This document shows positions 47,101 through 53,249 of a stretch of 64,000 bases of DNA, piece by piece. The translations under genes were made by a program, and so were the position numbers. Location: contig JBGAVD010000003.1 of assembly GCA_044228285.1 (NCBI GenBank), forward strand, positions 62,001-126,000. The letters are read 5' to 3'. Within the stretch, counting starts at the first letter, position 1, and every line of letters begins with the position of its first letter. The notes beneath the pieces are model-generated. The model searched no databases, was not told the DNA's origin, and was given only the letters and a program-made list of their open reading frames with translations. The DNA comes from JBBATK01 sp044228285 (GTDB lineage Bacteria; Bacteroidota; Ignavibacteria; Kapaibacteriales; NICIL-2).

Positions 47101-49566
47101 ACTGAAGGAACCGCCATTGTTGAATGACAACGAAGGAGTTAAAGGCACAATCAAGTTGCAATACTTCATAATAATACCATCTGCAAGACCGCTTGCAGCT
47201 GATGTTGATTGCGCAGTACCGCCTGTACCAATATTTCCACTAGCACTGTTTGATTCGGAGAATCCTCCAACAGCGATGTTACGCATGCTATCTACAGCAA
47301 TACAGGTAAAGCGATCATTAGAGGTTGTACCATTGATGGTCGAAAGTTCAACACCGGTACCATCCGAAGTGACTTGTGACCATACAGCATCATACGCACC
47401 TGCTGCTGTTTGATTTGTTGTGACACTAAAGTTATATGTGCCATACGTAGCGAAATCATTAGGAACAGATCCACTTACAGCGGCATTGGATTCACCTGCA
47501 ACAAAGATCTTACGACCCATGTTGTTAGGATTACCAGTATTCGTTGAATTGTTATCTACTGCTACAGCATAGAGACGATCATCTACTGCAGTACCCCAGT
47601 AGGTACCCCATGCACGAGAAAGAGCCGAACCGCTAAGAGTCAAAGCAGTAACGAATCCATCGTCATTAGATGTTGATCCAGAGTGATTCAATACTGATTT
47701 GAAGACTCCAGATGTGTTGGCAATATTCTGTGTACCTGAAGAAACACTATTTGTTCCTCCAACAGCGACAACGCGATTATTAGCTACGTCATTTGCAACA
47801 CCAAATACACGATCATCTTGCTGACCACCTACATAGGTAGCAGCAACACGAGCACCTACGTTGCTCATGCGAATGACAACACCGTCATAACGAACTGATC
47901 CTGTTGAAGAACCACTACCGTTATTGTTGACGAATGTGTTATACGAACCTGTTGTTGCAATTGCTTGTCCTGTGTTTGGACAGTTTGTAAAGCCTCCAAC
48001 CCAAACTTCACCAGCTGTGTTGGTCGAAGCTACAGATTGAATGTAAACTTCATTTTGTGTACCATAGTAGCTCAACCAGGTTCTCTGTACACCGGTGCCA
48101 ACCACAATGCGGCTGATCAATCCAGTATATCCACCTGCACCTGGTGTGTTTTGGTAAACGGAAGCACCTGAACTCAAACCAGTTGATGCAACAGCGCAAT
48201 AACCGCCAACGGTAAGATTGCCATTATCATCACGACAAATTGAATTCAAATAATCGTCACCCAAACCACCCAAGTATGAACCACTTGTCAACTGACCTGT
48301 GGTATTAAACGATGTAACGAAACCGTCAAAAATATCTCCGCCATACGCGGTTTGAGTATTACCTGAGCTTGAAAGTGGGAAGCTGCCACCGCCTGTTTGA
48401 CCAACAACATATGCGTTGCCAGATGGGTCAGTGGTTATTCCATTTGCACGATCTTCTTGATTACCACCAAATGCGGTAGCATAAACACGCGCTCCAGTAC
48501 CATACGAATATGCCGCAACAAACGCGTCATAAGTACCACCACGAGTATTGGTAGAAACGCCACTAACGCCAGCAGTAGCGAAAGGTGCTGTGTTAGCAGT
48601 GGTAGCTGTAGCACCACATACATATATATAAGCAGCACCAGTTGCTGGATTGTACGTTGGCTGGGTGGATACGCCTTGAATGCGATCGTCACCTGTCAAA
48701 CCGTGGAATGAACCCCACTCACGAGCTGGGTCAATAACCAATGTTTGTGATTTGTCATAAGCTGGAACATTGAAGCTGATGTCGCTGCCTTCAACATTGA
48801 ACGTAGCCTTCACTTCTTGTTGTTGCCCATTTACATTTACGTATGAGTATGGAGCTTCTTCTCTCAATGAACCGAATTCGGTTGCTACACTGTAGCCGCC
48901 ATCAGCATTGAGTGATACGCTCTTTGCACCGTCAAAGTGCATTTTAATCATCGATGGATCGCCACCTGGACGTACAACGAACTCAGCCTTCATACCTTTA
49001 CCATGGGTCAAAAGAACCATGTCGATATTAGGGTACACATTCTCGTAGGTCAACTTGTTAAATCCACGCACACCTGTAACACCGGCAAATCCAGTGTTCG
49101 CTGTGTAGAAATTCTGAACACCTGGGAGCTGGTTGTTCGGAACAATGTTCGCCGAACTTGAGGCACCGACTAAACTCATATCTAAACGATAGAGCGTGGT
49201 GTTGATGCCAGTGAAATGCTCCTTCGGTTTAGCATCACGGATATCAGGAAGTTTGCCTTCCGTCTTCGTATAAGAATAGATGATGCGATCCGATGTAAAG
49301 AACACCCCAACGCCCTTCGAAGCGGCGCTGAATTTGATGTCCGGACGTGCATTACCTTTTGTATCCACGACCTGACCCTTGTTCTCTACAAACTCGAGCC
49401 CGGCCTTGGCCAAGATCGAATTTGCTCGAGCCGTCGATACGTCCTTTGCTTGCACCAAAGGCGACGGTTGAGCCGAGTTACCGGCGAAAGACGATACAGC
49501 CGCAAGCACCAATCCTAGTGCAGCGCTGCATGAAGTCCGCCATAAACTCCGTAAATGCTGATTCAT
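35128..49566 (-). CDS. Giant secreted protein: SBBP repeats, about 31 PKD/Ig-like repeats, T9SS sorting domain
   Basis: The protein has 4812 residues. ATG 49566 is chosen because GGAGG lies 5 bases upstream (49571-49576) and a signal peptide follows (SCSAALGLVLAAVSSFAG). The open frame above it is leader. Domains: an FVENKGQ module (about 55-280; IKFSAASKGVGVFFT, VYPNIDMVL), about seven SBBP propeller repeats (290-800; YVGGQQDDRVFGVANDV), and irregular Ig-like modules (800-1930). Then come about 31 repeats of about 89 residues (1930-4730), each with a linker like VNPNPTPAISGP, a VCAG Cys, TYxW and a second Cys. A T9SS tail (4730-4812: LYPNPTNGNLNVRF, LPNGLYIVEI) ends the protein. It is probably exported and held at the cell surface as an adhesin or matrix protein. 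The function is inferred. Confidence 0.92.
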   Translation of the reverse strand: MNQHLRSLWRTSCSAALGLVLAAVSSFAGNSAQPSPLVQAKDVSTARANSILAKAGLEFVENKGQVVDTKGNARPDIKFSAASKGVGVFFTSDRIIYSYTKTEGKLPDIRDAKPKEHFTGINTTLYRLDMSLVGASSSANIVPNNQLPGVQNFYTANTGFAGVTGVRGFNKLTYENVYPNIDMVLLTHGKGMKAEFVVRPGGDPSMIKMHFDGAKSVSLNADGGYSVATEFGSLREEAPYSYVNVNGQQQEVKATFNVEGSDISFNVPAYDKSQTLVIDPAREWGSFHGLTGDDRIQGVSTQPTYNPATGAAYIYVCGATATTANTAPFATAGVSGVSTNTRGGTYDAFVAAYSYGTGARVYATAFGGNQEDRANGITTDPSGNAYVVGQTGGGSFPLSSSGNTQTAYGGDIFDGFVTSFNTTGQLTSGSYLGGLGDDYLNSICRDDNGNLTVGGYCAVASTGLSSGASVYQNTPGAGGYTGLISRIVVGTGVQRTWLSYYGTQNEVYIQSVASTNTAGEVWVGGFTNCPNTGQAIATTGSYNTFVNNNGSGSSTGSVRYDGVVIRMSNVGARVAATYVGGQQDDRVFGVANDVANNRVVAVGGTNSVSSGTQNIANTSGVFKSVLNHSGSTSNDDGFVTALTLSGSALSRAWGTYWGTAVDDRLYAVAVDNNSTNTGNPNNMGRKIFVAGESNAAVSGSVPNDFATYGTYNFSVTTNQTAAGAYDAVWSQVTSDGTGVELSTINGTTSNDRFTCIAVDSMRNIAVGGFSESNSASGNIGTGGTAQSTSAASGLADGIIMKYCNLIVPLTPSLSFNNGGSFSGSGTICLSNNSSAIGSTGLSGTGSCNPSGVQTLIVRVANAINGVTYRPYFAVTGTAVPAAPATTGYNPLAGAQTATSDGNLDFTISNISAAFGAAGTYDIFFQATTQASCAENGAVSTIIVAAQPGNNSIVHSDAAGTVIHSNNVAIAPNGGSVGGTPAINFIAVGSSTISVRPQSYVVGNTYSVCAYRLTGNASTPMTFTWSGPTSFTYAAGTNTFSLVLGDNAAAGDTIRIRMREVNVAGCMNEYISTFYVAPVDQVAVDLPTTGNNPNVMCSPSSSPATFSAAPAGTPYGSITFNYAAAPAYTYAWTTTSTGGGSGLSTGNAIAMNALGVTATFGTPSNESTTLSLAGVPSSAAIFTNVRLTETVTTGTYSGSKQYNKELQISAAPSISFPASVSRCEGTTQNITITVSPSLPAGSTWSAVLDDNGSTMTGESLVASSGTFTGTSFVVGINTGTVTSAYDALGTLRLSLIVTNSASGTCATNAGPTAVLSVTQNPDPGSSLNVANTNSSNPAAATPAATAVPGPIGSGTAFASPISTISSNFACLYEPLGSYGQTYTYTLATPNSGTGADTYTYSVTGGTITSSNTGADLFAINVQWTAAGSRNITLVQTNNQAPTNCQTTTVYPITVVNPPSPVTINWQNSGQYCEGQAIQFTVTNPNANQVVVQLYGETATVNGGGAWTPGFNSPQNVTVAGSSTSGVFTLTNSAAATMTTVTPVGSTDLTYRFVVRDNVTGCTAFASNAGSYTNFTSGTVRVWDTPATPVVGGPTPVCPAIITTNKNVPTNAVLILPPATDPGASSYSVTNTSSYPLGTTFSWSVAGGFVAGTDYIITNSSSGGYINNNATFRFGKNMIGARQIQIAITYPAPSSCALAATNAMAVTVSPVPTPGIIANTTNPNGALSLSSSPNPPGGLCSGSTAIYDAGVATGGTPYAWSISGSPTGTTTGAANTQTFTVNWGSFFAPALVKPVLTVVQQDASGCFQVDTASVYLRPVPQATVTQVLPVAGIGPCVFGNENAHIVAYTVPKNSSYQIVSVVWTISANGAIYSYTTTDNTVLGYTGVSAGANDTLRVQWNTPGAATVTATVTNLNNCSATFTLNTFVFPVPNPVISGASSLCKNTVTTYNVNPNVPGDSYTWEIIPSVAGNTFTTASSGVGVVSVGVNWSGAANTTYTLRCTQVSAQGCTARTTFNVTVNPNPTPAISGPTGVCANGTATYTTQNNAPTSAYVWTLTPGGGAGTAATIASGQNTASVVINTGSQASYSLTVQETITATSCSATTAAYSVAVAAAPTAIISRSGSGAVGSACTGVSYTYTATPTPSGVSYQWILNGTPLAGQTNNTYTTTWNATGSNTLGVMVTLNSTQCSTTVNQVVVVTNAPAPAISGPATVCGGGASPLLTYTYTTNLTAGNTYAWSFPSGGATAVTATSGTGVNSVTVSWSGTVAPRSVRVVETDPNTGCQTQSADYSVTVTTRPNPTLPTPGAACQNGATQNYTVSGLISGSTRTYVVTGGTFTVTSGATSDVVNVNWTAAGTGNVQITETNGACSFMNSFNVTVNPAPTAYNVSTSTPNVCATGGSGSNVTVASITLSGSQTGTNYQLVQNGTPLGTIGTADGTNVKAGNGSSLTWSITPGAAGVNNYTIVAQNTSTSCQTTMTGTAVVTVNANPSATITGSLAVCSGTSQVYSVVAAANQAYAWTVPAGWNVVSGANSNAITVVPNTTSGNVAVIVSNSVTGCSNNSAVTVTVTAAPTVFNVSPTTGAICLGNPTTLGLSGSATGVTYTVMKGSQTITTAAGTGSALTITIPSSAVATVGAHTFTVTALANSGACASTTINMNGSLTVTVNALPTPVISGPSSACIGQPVTFSTAASGNNFAWTISSGTGTIAAPTNTNSVSITFTGAAGSRTVQVVETNPNTGCFQSTTYTLTANATPAPSVTPGNSSVCAGTTVSYSTTNNVGNTYVWTVTGAGGQITSGQGQNAITVLWGNAAGTGTVTVTETAGTCTNSSSSTITVNAMPVAYTVNTTTPGVCVTGNAIITLSNSQAGFVYTLIRNGVAQTPTVTGTGGGIQFTNSLTAAGTYAYTVSATGAGCTNLMSGTATVTASTPPTPTITGATSVCANSSSTYAVTPVNAGSTYAFTVSGAGNTLGAQVGNQQTVNWGTNSGTLSVIETDANNCSGSASFAVTVNALPTAQTVTLSPTTICAAGGLGSNSTTATVGLANSQNGYTYELINSANNVVRTATGTGSALSFSPAFTNMTPGAFTWTVRAISNTTPSCTTATMANSVTLTVVPNPAPAVTGPTTPCQNGTVTYQTTNNTGSTYAWNIVSGTGSFTPTNTYQVSGSWSSIGTASIRVVETNANGCAQENILTVNVTTAPTPTITANPATSPVCGGSSVTYSTTAPGTTYNWTVGSGGTITSGTGTNSIVVSWANATPDVAYSSAVNLTVNNGGCTGSTSFPVTVNPKANPVITGDAARCSGQTGNYSTPFVVSGRSYTWSISNLPPGMSFAPITGTNLSTLPGGVNWVNTGTVPVVAVVQVVETPANSGNVCTGTSTFNVTVNPLPVVTITGPNQVCQNTTVSYTATPTQTGLAYAWNVTGANSFTGQGTATISVDWGSTNGTIQLTVTNVATGCTNTASNNNYAVTVTPTPTPGIATPPGTVACAGSTVTYNVLNPSSSFTYTWNNTGAVSASTPSGNSYTVTWPNTPGSGTITLTATTTGGVTCVGSTTRDITIAPNPAPSIDGNTAVCPNVDETYFTPFVANDTYQWSIPAGTYTLTGGSLTGNTVTVRWNNPGTAAATRVVTVTETSPNACVGVATVNVIVNPAPVPAVSGNTNVCGYMSAYDGVSINNTETYTVTNPVNSQSTFVWSMPNGGGTFVSSSQGVNVTSVTVQWNEPTASASLTRVLRVQETTNSIPTCTGQTDVNVQVNWNPKPAVTGSRVVCSNSQYAANSTNAQMYNSFTYATAGLNQTINPPASTYAWDVRNTSGVSILTSNPATATPGARITGSGNQVQVEYFNPTNAPVTMWLYVTETIQYTNALRTPSVKACPITDSFVVVVNPLPKPVIAPAPTDVCGRSTATYATTGDANSTFNWTVGTGTIVGAANANNVVITWNDVTADNTGGYVQVSQTFNATGCSTTVRQNLNVDVTPTPVITGPTVLCQGTTNGTNIGNYSIVTVLPNRAYSWSIDTPTSGPVTVTGGPNNLSTFQITVNGNTSVPVTCVIRVRETATDATNNGSTGGAGCFAETTYTVTLNPNPTPVITSSTGGLNVNGVCAGSTHTYATTLVAGNTYAWTVVGGSIVGASTNNTVSINWGAAGAGSIAVRERVGVNGCYTDVLTPITIRPLPNPDLTNQTGGNNSPSVCALSTTTYTTPFVAGDTYFWSVTGGTITTGQNTNTITVTWGAAGSGTVTVTETTPVTLGSCQASRTLAITINPLPTPSIQGPPQPPVCINSTQTYTTANIAGHTYVWGPVTGGNIVGANNTNSVNIVWTSAGNGTVTVTETITATGCTAATTRTILVNALPIVNITPSNTTNLCAGQSVTLAATDGFVSYTWSNGETTPRITVRQAGTYSVTVIDGNGCQNSSSSISVSVSSFTKPTMTLSGSASFCQGEVRTLTAVAVGGTPLSYRWNTGATTPSINVTTSGTYNCEITYSSTCKIMSDDVIITVSPKPVVTVTANGPITFCDGGSVTLDAGAGFTSYSWMNGTTNVGNGRTLKITTPGTYNVTVKNAGGCDATSTDTKVVVNPNPTPTIATTPDKTSFCEGDSVTLDAGPGYKTYSWSSGEKTQSIVVKTSGTFTVSVTDTNDCAGQSAAKKITVFQTPGKPGFTRVQNTLNADTTGKGYQSFQWIRNSSNISGATNASYTVTDTGSYQVRIVDRNGCSSVSDPIKIEIVISVHDPIFVEQNITLYPNPTNGNLNVRFTLDQDFNAAQLSVRNLVGSEVMSSTFDALNSGDNTRSIDMSRLPNGLYIVEIVMPNGQRLMARITKVD

Positions 49567-49674
49567 AAAATCCTCCAACAGAGATGTGAAAAATAAAAAT
49601 AGATATTTGACTCCTGAATGTATACTCATGGTGATAACATGAAGTGGTAGAAAGGTCCGTCTTCTCGAAGCTGT

Positions 49675-49702
49675 AGCTCTGCGCATCCAGGTTGCGAGAG
49701 CT
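49675..49702 (-). promoter_or_regulatory. Second leader hairpin of the giant gene
   Basis: AGCTCT plus CGCA on one side pair with TGCG plus AGAGCT on the other, a 10-bp stem with one bulged base and a 7-base loop. It lies about 110 nt before the start codon, inside the presumed untranslated leader. Confidence 0.5.
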
Positions 49703-49716
49703 TGGTGTGCCTCAGG

Positions 49717-49751
49717 TATACCAAACGAAAAAGGCACAGTACGCACTGTGC
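49717..49751 (-). terminator. Terminator-like hairpin in the leader of the giant gene
   Basis: On the minus strand GCACAGT pairs with ACTGTGC around a 4-base loop, followed by CTTTTTCGTTT. It faces into the giant gene about 170 nt before its ATG. No minus-strand gene lies directly upstream, so it may be an attenuator. Confidence 0.55.
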
Positions 49752-50682
49752 TGTTCCCCGACTCTTGATCGATATTGTGGGTTTTACTCAACAGTAAATC
49801 ACTCTTCGTTAATAAAAAATTTCCAATCTCTACCGTACCGACTTAAAACGCTTCGGGCTCAAGAAAACTAGGCTTGAAGCCATCTGCGGGTATTTCTTTA
49901 AAAAGTTCTGTATGCCAGCGAGACTCAAAAACTCTGGCCTCTCCATCCCAGCACCTTTTACAATTTCCTCCAACAAACAAAGTCATGATGACCAATGAAT
50001 ACATGATTCAATGGACACCAAGCACAAAGCTGATTCCTGCTTGTACCGAGAAACGATGTGACTTGTTCCTTGATAGAATTCTTCTCGTATAAGAAGAGCT
50101 ACGTTGTGGCCAAAGTTGTTGTGTATACCTGCTTGAATTCATGATACAACTTCAATGCAGCACAAACGGAAACACAACACCGCATTCACTCAAAGTGATG
50201 GTAGTGAGTGAGTGCGAAACTATCGGATCTGGTGAACGAAGAACTGCGCTCTCTATGCTCTAAAATTTTCAATGTGCATGCGTAAAACTACCGACCAGGT
50301 CGGAGGCTTTAGGCGAAACGAATGCAATATAACCAGACCTAAATTTCGGACAAAAGATTTTTTTGTCATTTTTCAGCAAAATCGCGGAAGTCCTTTGCGA
50401 AAAGGCACTTCCCAAACTCTGACATGCGCCCTGATTCGCTTTGGACTTGCTCCTGAAAAGTGCTCATTTTAACACTTTTTAAGGGCTCAGTTCGGCACTC
50501 CTCCGTTAACGAAAAAGAGTGTTTCTACGGAGCACAACATCGCAACTTTCATTCCGATTTTCGGGGCCAGCCTCTTCACAGCCTTGAAGCTCTCTTCACA
50601 GTCTATTGTAAAAGCCCCTCTAGCTCTTCAAGCCCCAGATGTGTATTTTTGCTCACCACCACCACATCTAGGACGAATACTC
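49752..50682. other. Divergent intergenic region between the two T9SS cargo genes
   Basis: About 930 bp with no supported ORF. It holds a possible structured element at 50275-50326, an A/T-rich inverted repeat AAAAGTG/CACTTTT at 50456-50479, and an imperfect hairpin at 50386-50412. Promoters of both cargo genes must lie here or in the leaders, but no box is convincing. Confidence 0.5.
50275..50326. ncRNA. Candidate structured RNA element
   Basis: The ends pair as TGCAT-g-CGT with ACG-a-ATGCA (8 bp, one mismatch). Inside is a hairpin CCGAC/CAG/GTCGG (50291-50303) and an unpaired AGGCTTTAGGCGA stretch. A T-rich inverted repeat follows at about 50350-50370. The form is riboswitch-like, but it matches no class I know. 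The strand is uncertain. Confidence 0.3.
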
Positions 50683-53043
50683 ATGGAAAAGAGACTTCTT
50701 GTCGTTCTCTGTCTACTTTGCTTCGTTGGGATTCCAAAGACCCTCTACGGATTTTCCCAAGTATCGACTGCTTTTGTAGAAAATAGAGGCCAAATCTCGC
50801 ATCATCTGGGCGATTCAACGCCAAAAGTGCTTTTTTACGCCAATTTGGGCAACGCTACGGTTTTTCTTCATCCCTCTGCCCTTAGCGTAGTCACTAAACA
50901 TGGCCAGCTGCTCCACCGCGGTACTATTCGCTTTTCAAACTCTAACCCAAGCTCAGTACCTCAAGGTGAGCTTCGTTCTGATTCTGTTACTTTTCATTTG
51001 AATGGTAACTCAGCACAAAGCGTCTGCTCCTTTGAAACGATCCGGTATTCTAAGGTTCTGCCGTCATATGACTTACTTTGCTCTATTTCAAAGGGTTTTC
51101 TCACTCTCAAGTGGATTTTGAACTCGGAGTCACAAGGCTCACAACCAGCCAATCTGAATATTCAACAACTCTTCGAAGGCTTCCAAATCCAAGGATTACA
51201 CTCGAACAGTATGCAACTCCGCACCGAACTCGGTTCAGCAATCGCTACTTATTCTCTGCAGTCCTCAGGCTCCACTGAACTCGTGTCTCAACTCCATGGT
51301 GCAACAACTGCGCAGCTGACTATACTCGCTGCCGTGCCCCAAACGATGAGAAACCCACAAGGCACTCCGCATGAAACGCTTGGTATTACTGCTACTATCA
51401 ATCTGTCAAGCTATATGGGCGGCAGTGGACAAGACTCTACCAGCTCCGGAACGAACAGTGGCTCTGGCATGATCCTCTGTGGCGGTACTGCGAGCACAAA
51501 CTTCCCAACTACGGTTGGTACCCAACAAACAAGTCTCCAAGGACCTCGCGATGCCTTCATCTGCTCACTCGATGCCCAAGGCAAACGAAAATGGTCTACA
51601 TATTTCGGAGCTAATGGCGACGATATAGCTATAGCCTGCTGTAAAGCGAATGCAAAGATTTATGTAGTAGGCCGCACAACATCAACGAGCGGTCTCGCAA
51701 GCCCAAACTGCTTCCAAAGCACCTATGGTGGAGGAAGCTCCGACGCCTTTGTTGCTTCTTTTGATGAGAATACGGGCAAACTTCTTAACTGTACCTACTA
51801 TGGAGGCACTGACGCTGATGAGGCAAGAGCTGTCTGCACCCTGGCCTCTGGAGATGTTGTCATTGCTGGCACCAGCTTGAGTACGGATCTAGCCATGAAC
51901 GGACAACAAACCACGAATCCAGGAGGCTCTGATGCTATCGCAATTCGCCTTGACGAGAGTCTGAAAACGAAGAAATGGTCTACATACTATGGCGGACGCT
52001 CCTCTGAAGAAGGTCGTGGAATCGCAGCGCTCAGCGATGGAAGTGTTGCCCTCTGCGGTAATACCTCGAGCCCAAACTCTGGTGCTTTCATCGCCGCAAA
52101 TGTGGGTGAAGGCTCAACACCACCAGGCGGTCTCCAAGCATCCGGTTTCCTCGTTCGACTCGATGCGAACGGTAAACGAATTTGGGGACGCTACGTAGGT
52201 GGAGATCACTACGACACGTTAACATGCATCGTCGTCGATAAGGACTTTATCTTTTTAGGAGGCTATAGTAACAGTTCAGCTGGCTCAACAAACAATTTCA
52301 TCAGCGCTAACTCAGCCCAACAGTCGTTTAATGGAGGCGAAAGCGATGCCTTTGTCTGCAAACTGAGCTCAGATGGAAATCGGATCTGGGGTAGCTATGC
52401 TGGTGGCTCGGGAAATGATCGCTGCCTAGCCCTGAGCCTTAGCTCTAACCAAGACGTTATCTCTTGTGGCACCACAAGCAGCACTGACTTTCCCCTGGCT
52501 CTCAGCGATCAACAAAACCTATCTGGTTCCAGCGACGCCTTCGTCAACTTCTTCCTGAAAGATGGTTCGAAGTACGTTGTCTCGATGCTAGTTGGTGGCA
52601 ACGGTGAAGATTTTGCAAATGCCATAACGGTTCAGAATGATGGATCGGTTATCGTTGCAGGGTCAACAACTAGTACAGACATTAAAACGGTCGATGAGCA
52701 ACATTCTGTTTACTCGGGCGCAATGGATGCCTTCATCATGCACTTTGATGCGCTCTATGTTGTCAATGTAAAAGAGTTCGAAGACAACACAAGCCCTCTG
52801 ATCTGCTTCCCAAATCCTTGCAATGCTCAGCTTTCTCTGGTACTCCCAGAAAACAGCCCAGCCTTGGAACAATGCTCAATTCGCATAGAGAATGCCCTTG
52901 GTTCAACTGTAAGCCGCATCGAACTACCTCAAGGCCTGCATAATCCTATCGAAACAGCTTCCCTCCCTGCTGGTACCTACAGTATTAGCATTATCTCTGG
53001 CTCCATTAAGTACCGCACGAGATTTGTCAAGCTGAGTAACTAG
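50683..53043 (+). CDS. T9SS-secreted SBBP-repeat protein
   Basis: The protein is 786 residues from ATG 50683, where the signal peptide starts (MEKRLLVVLCLLCFVGI); the open frame above it is leader. FVENRGQ (31-37) opens a domain shared with the giant protein on the other side. SBBP repeats follow, and I count seven: YMGGSGQD, YFGANGDD, YYGGTDAD, YYGGRSSE, YVGGDHYD, YAGGSGND, LVGGNGED. Each is followed by a strand set like VVIAGTSLSTD and SDAFVxxFD, which suggests a seven-bladed propeller. The last 80 residues are a T9SS sorting domain (CFPNPCNAQLSLVLP, IRIENALGSTV, LPAGTYSISI, FVKLSN). It is probably surface-displayed. It lacks the Ig-like array of its giant relative. Confidence 0.9.
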   Translation: MEKRLLVVLCLLCFVGIPKTLYGFSQVSTAFVENRGQISHHLGDSTPKVLFYANLGNATVFLHPSALSVVTKHGQLLHRGTIRFSNSNPSSVPQGELRSDSVTFHLNGNSAQSVCSFETIRYSKVLPSYDLLCSISKGFLTLKWILNSESQGSQPANLNIQQLFEGFQIQGLHSNSMQLRTELGSAIATYSLQSSGSTELVSQLHGATTAQLTILAAVPQTMRNPQGTPHETLGITATINLSSYMGGSGQDSTSSGTNSGSGMILCGGTASTNFPTTVGTQQTSLQGPRDAFICSLDAQGKRKWSTYFGANGDDIAIACCKANAKIYVVGRTTSTSGLASPNCFQSTYGGGSSDAFVASFDENTGKLLNCTYYGGTDADEARAVCTLASGDVVIAGTSLSTDLAMNGQQTTNPGGSDAIAIRLDESLKTKKWSTYYGGRSSEEGRGIAALSDGSVALCGNTSSPNSGAFIAANVGEGSTPPGGLQASGFLVRLDANGKRIWGRYVGGDHYDTLTCIVVDKDFIFLGGYSNSSAGSTNNFISANSAQQSFNGGESDAFVCKLSSDGNRIWGSYAGGSGNDRCLALSLSSNQDVISCGTTSSTDFPLALSDQQNLSGSSDAFVNFFLKDGSKYVVSMLVGGNGEDFANAITVQNDGSVIVAGSTTSTDIKTVDEQHSVYSGAMDAFIMHFDALYVVNVKEFEDNTSPLICFPNPCNAQLSLVLPENSPALEQCSIRIENALGSTVSRIELPQGLHNPIETASLPAGTYSISIISGSIKYRTRFVKLSN

Positions 53044-53094
53044 AAACCATCGAATTGATAAGCATTGAAGAAGTCATCAGATTTAGTATGATTC

Positions 53095-53121
53095 GCTTGG
53101 AGCAGCAAAGCTGCTCCAAGC
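53095..53121. repeat. Long perfect hairpin after the SBBP gene
   Basis: GCTTGGAGCAGC and GCTGCTCCAAGC form a 12-bp perfect stem with an AAA loop, 51 bp after the stop. It has no T-run. It may end transcription or belong to the hairpin family. Confidence 0.7.
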
Positions 53122-53201
53122 CTCATGTGACATCCACCCCTCCTGCCTGTTCCCTACCTCTCTCCTCCATCCAAAAATCTTAGCTCTGCTGCGTTGCACC
53201 C

Positions 53202-53209
53202 TATATTTG
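53202..53209 (+). promoter_or_regulatory. Candidate -7 box of the carboxylase gene
   Basis: TATATTTG matches the Bacteroidota -7 consensus TAnnTTTG, 40 bp before the ATG at 53250. It argues against the GTG start at 53211, which would lie at the transcription start. No good -33 box is seen. Confidence 0.4.
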
Positions 53210-53249
53210 TGTGAGGCTTGGAAATCACTTTATAGAAGGCAGAACGACT

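Noticed and set aside
35128..49566. The repeat array as an assembly collapse or artefact
   Set aside because: Units differ clearly in sequence and the frame is unbroken over 14.4 kb, so it reads as a true gene.
36146..49568. Many open frames on the plus strand opposite the giant gene (for example 41807-42151, 45740-46183)
   Set aside because: They are antisense shadows of a long Thr/Asn/Ser/Gly-rich repeat gene; their translations are low-complexity and have no start signals.
49567..49791. N-terminal extension of the giant protein (open frame to 49791)
   Set aside because: A strong Shine-Dalgarno and signal peptide start at 49566, and the extension overlaps two stable hairpins, one with a T-run.
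50275..50326. Assignment of the structured element to the c-di-GMP-I or fluoride riboswitch
   Set aside because: The conserved bases of those classes are not present; kept only as an unclassified candidate.
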